Positions 8,611 to 13,028 of a stretch of DNA of 13,028 bases are shown in pieces. Origin of the DNA: Nephromyces sp. MM_2019. Its lineage: Eukaryota > Apicomplexa > Aconoidasida > Nephromycida. A model generated the notes under the pieces. The model was not told where the DNA came from. It saw only the letters and a list, made by a program, of their open reading frames with translations, and searched no databases. Every line of letters begins with the position of its first letter. The first letter of the stretch is position 1. The translations under genes and the position numbers were made by a program. The stretch spans positions 1 through 13,028 of the forward strand of contig JADHZB010002027.1 in NCBI GenBank assembly GCA_015657535.1, given 5' to 3'.

Positions 8611-9777
8611 TTAAGATGATTGTAATTTTTTCCTTTCTAAGAAGCGCGCCTTGGCTGCTTCCAACTTTGCTATTCTTTCTTCTTCTGTAGGGATTTCTGG
8701 GGCTGGTGGACTTGCTGAAGGAGTTTTGGGTGTTGTTGTATTGGTGTGAGGGACTATGGGTGATGGAGAATGTGTTGCAGAGTCGTCAACAGATTTTACT
8801 TTCTTTACTTCTTCAGTAGGATTCCTTTCGAAATTTCTTTTGATTCCCATTTGTTTAGTCAAGATTTTTTCTTGGTCAATTTCTTCTTCCTTTTTAGTAA
8901 AATCGGGAGAATTTGTTTTATTTGATTCGGTTTTGGAAGCAACAGATTTACCAACTTCATTATTTTTAGGCTCATTAATTTGTATATTGGATTGTGTAGA
9001 AGTTTTTTGATCAGGATGTGATAATTTAGCAGGTATTGAATCTACAAGAGTACTCGAATGAGATGAACTAGTGTTATTGGCTTGTGAGAATGAAGTTGGA
9101 TCCATGGCTCCTTTTGATCGAGTGGATTGGCCGCGGGATAGTAATGATGAATGAAATGCTGACAAATCGGATTGTTTGGACACATCTTTCAGTTGATCAA
9201 TTCTATCTTGTTCATCTAATTCTTCTTTAAACTTTTGTCGTTCTGCTAATTTTTTCTTATAAGCTGAAGTAACAAAAACTTCTTTGTCAGGATGTTTTTC
9301 CAGGTCTTCTAACCTCTCTTTTTGGATCTTCTTTTCGTTAATCAATTCAAATTCTAATTCTCGGCGTTTGCTCGTGTGCTTGATATTGGATATATATCGT
9401 GATTGTGCAGGTTTTTCATTATGTTTTGCTGGTATAAGTAGGCCATGATTAGGTGAAGGATTTGATGGTGAATGAGCAGGTATAAACAAACCACCATTTT
9501 GCTGGTTTTTGGTATTGGGTGAAGTTACTATTCCAAAACTTTCATCCTCATCATCAGATGATTTTGTGTTAGATCGAAGATCTTTGTTAATAGGTTCACA
9601 AACTTCACTTTCTTTGTTGTTGAATGAATGAATATTCTTCCAGTAATTGGTTGGTGTATCTATTGATTCATCATAAGTGTCATTGCTAAATATAGATGGT
9701 GGAGCAGGGGTTGAAACTGTTGGGGTAGGTGTTGGTTTAGCTTTGTTTACAGAGAAAGAAATTTTGCGCTGAGTCAT
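8611..9777 (-). CDS. NSRP1: NSRP1/CCDC55-family nuclear speckle splicing regulator
   Basis: 388 residues in one exon. The family is nuclear; the human protein localises to speckles and modulates alternative splicing. The conserved N-terminal domain (NSRP1_N, formerly DUF2040) is visible at about residues 126-215: SRYISNI, a Glu/Lys coiled-coil stretch, then EVFVTSAYKKKLAERQ at about 166-181, and DVSKQSDLSAFHSSLL at about 198-213, all matching the family order. The N-terminus MTQRKISFSVNKAKP followed by PPSIFSND is also typical. A Ser/Thr/Asn-rich, probably disordered linker leads to a C-terminal EERIAKLEAAKARFLERKK motif seen in distant members. I chose ATG 9777 rather than the in-frame ATG 9852 because the family begins just before the K-x-S-F motif and the 25 extra residues look untranslated; a TTAAC...TATAG acceptor-like site sits in that extension, so a 5' UTR intron is possible. 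Unlike its neighbours it lacks Thr-His runs. Confidence 0.92.
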   Translation of the reverse strand: MTQRKISFSVNKAKPTPTPTVSTPAPPSIFSNDTYDESIDTPTNYWKNIHSFNNKESEVCEPINKDLRSNTKSSDDEDESFGIVTSPNTKNQQNGGLFIPAHSPSNPSPNHGLLIPAKHNEKPAQSRYISNIKHTSKRRELEFELINEKKIQKERLEDLEKHPDKEVFVTSAYKKKLAERQKFKEELDEQDRIDQLKDVSKQSDLSAFHSSLLSRGQSTRSKGAMDPTSFSQANNTSSSHSSTLVDSIPAKLSHPDQKTSTQSNIQINEPKNNEVGKSVASKTESNKTNSPDFTKKEEEIDQEKILTKQMGIKRNFERNPTEEVKKVKSVDDSATHSPSPIVPHTNTTTPKTPSASPPAPEIPTEEERIAKLEAAKARFLERKKLQSS

Positions 9778-10554
9778 AGTTTGAAAAGGTTTTGCTGGTC
9801 TATAATTGGTTAAGTATAATTGCACTAAGTTTATTCTAATTAGAAATATCACAGGAGGATATCTGTATGTAATTATGTGAGTTGATATTTCCGATCTTTA
9901 TATTCGGATTTGGTGTTTCAAATACAAATTCTGTTTTGCTTAAAGTTAATAGAAGTATGTTGATTTTGGATATGTGGGGATTTAATCCTTCCATATATCA
10001 AAAATACAGGTGTATGAATTGTGTATATAGATGGGTGTTTATATAGGGGTGTGTATATATAATTATGTGATTCAGTAGATGTATGTTTAGGTAGGGATAT
10101 ATGTAAGTAGGGTGTGTGTGTACCTAGAGGTGAGCTTATATAGTTATGTATATGTATATAGAGAGGTGAGGATGTGTAATTATATATGTGTGTGTGATTG
10201 GGTATGTCTATATAGGGGTGTGTATAGGTGTGTTTCTAGATAATATTAGATAGGTATATGTTTATAGATTAGCAGTGTGTGAGCAGGGATTTATATATAG
10301 AAGGCTTTTATGTGTAGGTAAAGCTCGGTGGAGGTAATCAATATTTTAACAGGAATCAATATCAGCAGATGGAGATGTGTGCTATGATAACTTTTGGAGT
10401 AGATATAGGCCAAGTGTGTGTGAAGGGATAATCAGAAATGTATGTAATTATGTTGTTGGTATTCATACTAAGGCCAATTATTTGTTTATATTCCTTGAGT
10501 ATAATGAATATAATTAATTTTGAGCCAAGATATGTTGACAAAATATAATGAAGG
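9778..10554. other. TG-rich spacer between NSRP1 and gene D
   Basis: From about 9990 to 10320 the + strand is rich in TATATAGGGGTGTGTA-like motifs (near 10037 and 10211) with variants such as AGAGGTGAGGATGTGTAA, a very degenerate repeat. From 10320 to 10554 the sequence is more complex. A possible extra minus-strand exon of gene D begins after CCTTAG near 10474 and reads NMNTNNIITYISDYPFTHTW, but its donor in gene D would be the weak GTTAAA. A + strand frame at 10350-10516 overlaps the same DNA. I do not call either. Confidence 0.45.
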
Positions 10555-11048
10555 TTAAGTTAGTTGAAGGTTTAACTTATTTAAAGCAGAGTCAATCATA
10601 AGATGTATATGTGTATGGGTGTGTATGTGTGTGTTTAAGAATTTGTCTAAAGGTATGTATCTAATAGCCCTGCAGTTTAACATCAACAACATTTGTGGTA
10701 TGTATAGCAACAAGGCCTTGCCTCTGTGAATAAGATATATGTTTAAGTGTGTGTAAACAAACTTTGGGTACTTATCAATACACTTATATGTGTGTGTACA
10801 TTGAGGAGTATTGTATACTGTTAAATTATTAATATATGGTCTTTGTGTGTAAGGTATGTCTGAATATATTATTAAATTATCAAATCATTTCAACATATCT
10901 TATAAATGATCATTTTTAGATATTTCAATTAAAAATGATTGAATTACTCTTTTACCATTCAATGAAGAAAACCCCATAAACTAACAGGTATTATTAATTA
11001 TATTTTACACACACATTTACACACAATTACCTTTGTTTGATGATTCAT
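10555..11048 (-). CDS. Gene D: small three-exon gene with two micro-exons (hypothetical)
   Basis: Model on the minus strand: exon 1 11048-11031 (MNHQTK), donor GTAATT, 50 bp intron ending TGTTAG; exon 2 10980-10956 (FMGFSSLN plus one base), donor GTAAAA, 96 bp intron ending ATTCAG; exon 3 10859-10555 with TAA at 10557-10555. Phases are 0/0 and 1/1, giving 115 residues. Exon 3 is open for 100 codons but has no early ATG, so a plain ORF search would report only its tail. It reads like a real protein: TVYNTPQCTHTYKCIDKYPK, then a hydrophobic stretch (GKALLLYIPQMLLMLN), then RAIRYIPLDKFLNTHIHTHT. The hydrophobic stretch could be a buried core or one membrane helix. A Thr-His run appears near the C-terminus, as in the neighbouring genes. 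No family is recognised. Translation could start at the in-frame ATG 10977. An extra 3' exon is possible through a GTTAAA donor at 10576. Confidence 0.58.
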
Positions 11049-11590
11049 CCTCACAATAACTCACTCTGATTATAGGTTACACATTTACATACTTTTTTCA
11101 ACACAACAATCATCAATTTTTATGTAATTTCCACCCATTGATTTAGTGTGTAGCAAATAAATTCAAAAAAACATATATATATACTTAACACACACTTCCC
11201 TAGAAATACTTAATACCTATATATGTAAAGATATTATACCTTGAAATTACAAAATTCATAGCCTTTCAAACACAGAAATCAATCAATAGGATATACACAT
11301 ATTAACTATATATATATATATATATAAACTAATACATACACATATATGTTTATACACACATGTTTAGACACACATATATATATTCACACATATATTCACA
11401 CACTCAAACACATACCTGAAAACATAAACACGTGTATTTCATACACACACACATATATACACTCAAACACACACTTGAAAACATAAACACATGTATTTCA
11501 TACACACACACATATATATATATATATGCACAAACATGCACGCATTCATAACTGATATTACAATATATGTATAATTATATATTAATTATT
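11049..11590. other. Divergent intergenic region between genes D and C
   Basis: This contains the promoters of both genes if the models hold. It begins with plain AT-rich sequence and becomes CA/TA-rich from about 11290. A frame at about 11346-11490 (MFIHTCLDTHIYIHTYIH) runs through CA/TA repeat only and is not called. A further upstream exon of gene C cannot be excluded, because an acceptor-like TATCTAG sits at 11600. Confidence 0.5.
11401..11518. repeat. 59-bp tandem duplication
   Basis: Two copies start at 11401 and 11460, each with CACTCAAACACA, GAAAACATAAACAC and GTATTTCATACACACACACA. A few substitutions separate them. The array lies upstream of gene C. Confidence 0.9.
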
Positions 11591-13028
11591 ATGTATCTAG
11601 GATCAGTGCCTACACACACTGGACAGTTGGTTGAATTAATAGACATACACACACAGAGATATACAGAAAAGTACTTCACACACACTATACATATAAAGTC
11701 AACTTCCCAATGTCTTATGGCCAATCATTTTGTTTACATTATAAAATAAATGAAATAGAAAGGGCTACACACCAATACACACAAGAAATTAAATAATTAT
11801 ACTATGTACTTACACACAAATATAAGATGCTTACCTATAATCGTGTGTATATCCTAACACTTTATTTGAGCCTAATAAGGCTTAATTATTTTGTACAATC
11901 TACACACATTTCACCAGAGAAATTTCAGTTATACAAACATAGGGTAAAACCCTTTTTCAACACACACACACACCAATCAATCTTTAACCATTTGGATACA
12001 ATTTCCAATTTATTTTACACACATGGACTAACTGATATACAAGATATTTTGAATAAAACGATTCATAGAAATCCTTACACACAGCCGATTGCTTACCAGT
12101 TCAACACTCTATTTAGAAGCCCTATATCACCCAACACACACAAACTCTTTTCTACACAATCACACACACACCCATCCTTACACACATCCTTACATAAACA
12201 CCACACACCCTCTCACACACATCATACAAAACACACATCCCTACATATACAATACACACAACCCACATCCCTACATATACAATACACACAACCCACAAAA
12301 ACTAAACACACCCCATCTTTATACACTCAACAATCTGATTCAATTCTACACACACATTATAGATTTAGAGATCACACACAAGCATTTAAAAATCAAACAA
12401 ACTTACACACAATTCGTTTATTTTACTCAGACCAATCTACACACTTATTTCGCCCCATAAACTCTATTATACATCAACTTTGGGCTAAAGATAGAGATTA
12501 CAATTTACTAACATTTTACGATGTAAATAGACTGTTAACACACACACACAACAACACACTAACATATAAAACACCACCACCACCACATTGTACACACATA
12601 CCCCCCTTTGCAATACCTACACATCGAACTAACACATTTCTCAGGATGTGTGTAAACCGTATAAATGCTATATTACCTAATGGGGAGTTTATATGGGATA
12701 TACACACAAAACCATACACATTTTTCCAAAAATATCAACAATTTCTCTCACACACATATTTCCCTACACATTTTGACTTGTTTAATTATACACACACAAC
12801 ATCTCATGAATTTTACACACACCCCCAAGAGTTTAGCCTCTTTAATATAGATAATAATAAAAGCAAATCACTCAATCTTACACACACACACACAGCACAA
12901 GATTTAGGTAGAAACCATTTGGATGATCCACATACTGGCCTACACACACATACAACACCCTCAAACAATACACACACACATACAACACCCTCAAACAACA
13001 CACACACACATACAACACCCTCAAACAA
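11591..13028 (+). CDS. Gene C: large Thr/His-rich protein, runs off the window (hypothetical, partial)
   Basis: Model: exon 1 11591-11670 (MYLGSVPTHTGQLVELIDIH...), intron 11671-11879, exon 2 11880 to the window end with no stop, about 409 codons so far. Exon 2 is seen directly: the frame containing ATG 11827 is open for 400 codons to the edge. I prefer splicing over starting at ATG 11827 because the donor GTACTT at 11671 and the AG at 11878-11879, behind a CTAAC branch sequence (11854-11858), agree in phase and rebuild a Lys codon; AG 11870 is an equally phased alternative. The protein has a non-repetitive part (HLDTISNLFYTHGLTDIQDI), a His/Thr/Pro low-complexity insert at about residues 112-185, a second globular-looking part (RPINSIIHQLWAKDRDYNLL, RINAILPNGEFIWDIHTKPY) and a 10-residue tandem repeat at the edge. 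No family is recognised. The shifted + strand frame at 12089-12460 is a shadow. Confidence 0.7.
11671..11879 (+). other. Intron of gene C with CTAAC branch site
   Basis: GTACTT donor; ATCCTAACACTTTATTTGAG near the 3' end supplies a CTAAC branch sequence and a short pyrimidine tract, 20 or so bases before AG 11879. The exon 1 frame, if unspliced, stops at TAA 11747-11749, so the intron is needed to join the two coding parts. Confidence 0.55.
12235..12294 (+). repeat. 30-bp coding duplication (TSLHIQYTQP x2)
   Basis: Two identical 30 bp units start at 12235 and 12265 inside the low-complexity insert of gene C. They have the same period (10 codons) as the repeat at the window edge but an unrelated sequence. 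Confidence 0.9.
12942..13028 (+). repeat. 30-bp coding tandem repeat (HTTPSNNTHT), 3 units and continuing
   Basis: Units end at 12968, 12998 and 13028, each carrying ACACATACAACACCCTCAAA. They are in frame with gene C and probably continue beyond the window. The peptide resembles the NNTHTP repeat of gene B (shared P-x-NNTHT), though the DNA periods differ. Confidence 0.92.

Noticed and set aside
8502..8690. Plus-strand 62-residue frame with a hydrophobic end
   Set aside because: Its second half is antisense to the conserved C-terminus of the NSRP1-family gene; nothing else supports it.
10350..10516. Plus-strand frame reading ESISADGDVCYDNFWSRY, behind a TTAACAG acceptor-like site
   Set aside because: No upstream exon or start found, and it lies antisense to the possible 3' end of gene D; kept as a note only.
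12089..12460. Plus-strand 123-residue Thr/His/Pro frame
   Set aside because: Lies inside the 400-codon open frame of gene C in a different phase and stops early, while gene C stays open to the window end.

Overview
The window is strongly AT-rich eukaryotic nuclear DNA. The evidence is one gene of a eukaryote-only splicing family (NSRP1/CCDC55), several GT...AG introns whose reading phases match across the junctions (one with a CTAAC branch-point sequence, two with long poly-T tracts before AG), and start codons in purine-at-minus-3 context. Dense (CA)n/(TG)n and (AT)n repeats occur in both coding and non-coding DNA. I cannot place the species; a compact-genome protist or early-branching fungus would fit, but that is inference.

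Layout. Positions 1-550 are repeat-rich with no gene that I can support. Gene A (551-3361, +) is a four-exon model for a Thr/His/Asp-repeat protein with a hydrophobic C-terminal segment; its third exon is one long open frame. Positions 3362-3692 are AC/AT microsatellite. A weak two-exon candidate, gene E (3693-3967, +), would encode a tiny Cys/Val-rich peptide. Positions 3968-4827 hold two clean tandem arrays (38 bp and 48 bp units). Gene B (5946-4828, -) encodes a basic protein with about 24 NNTHTP hexapeptides. Positions 5947-8610 are non-coding as far as I can see and include a degenerate seven-copy array of about 60 bp (6671-7053). The NSRP1-family gene (9777-8611, -) is the only confidently recognised gene and lies in an island nearly free of CA/TG tracts. 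Positions 9778-10554 are TG-rich spacer. Gene D (11048-10555, -) is a hidden three-exon gene with two very small first exons. Gene C (11591 to the window end, +) has a small first exon, a 209 bp intron and a frame open for about 1.15 kb that leaves the window unfinished.

The genes do not form an obvious pathway. The unifying theme is the CA/TG punctuation. It keeps one polarity over blocks of hundreds to thousands of bases, usually with CA on the sense strand of genes A, B, C and D. It is translated as Thr-His runs in exons and continues through introns and spacers. Genes C and D are divergent, and the polarity flips between them.
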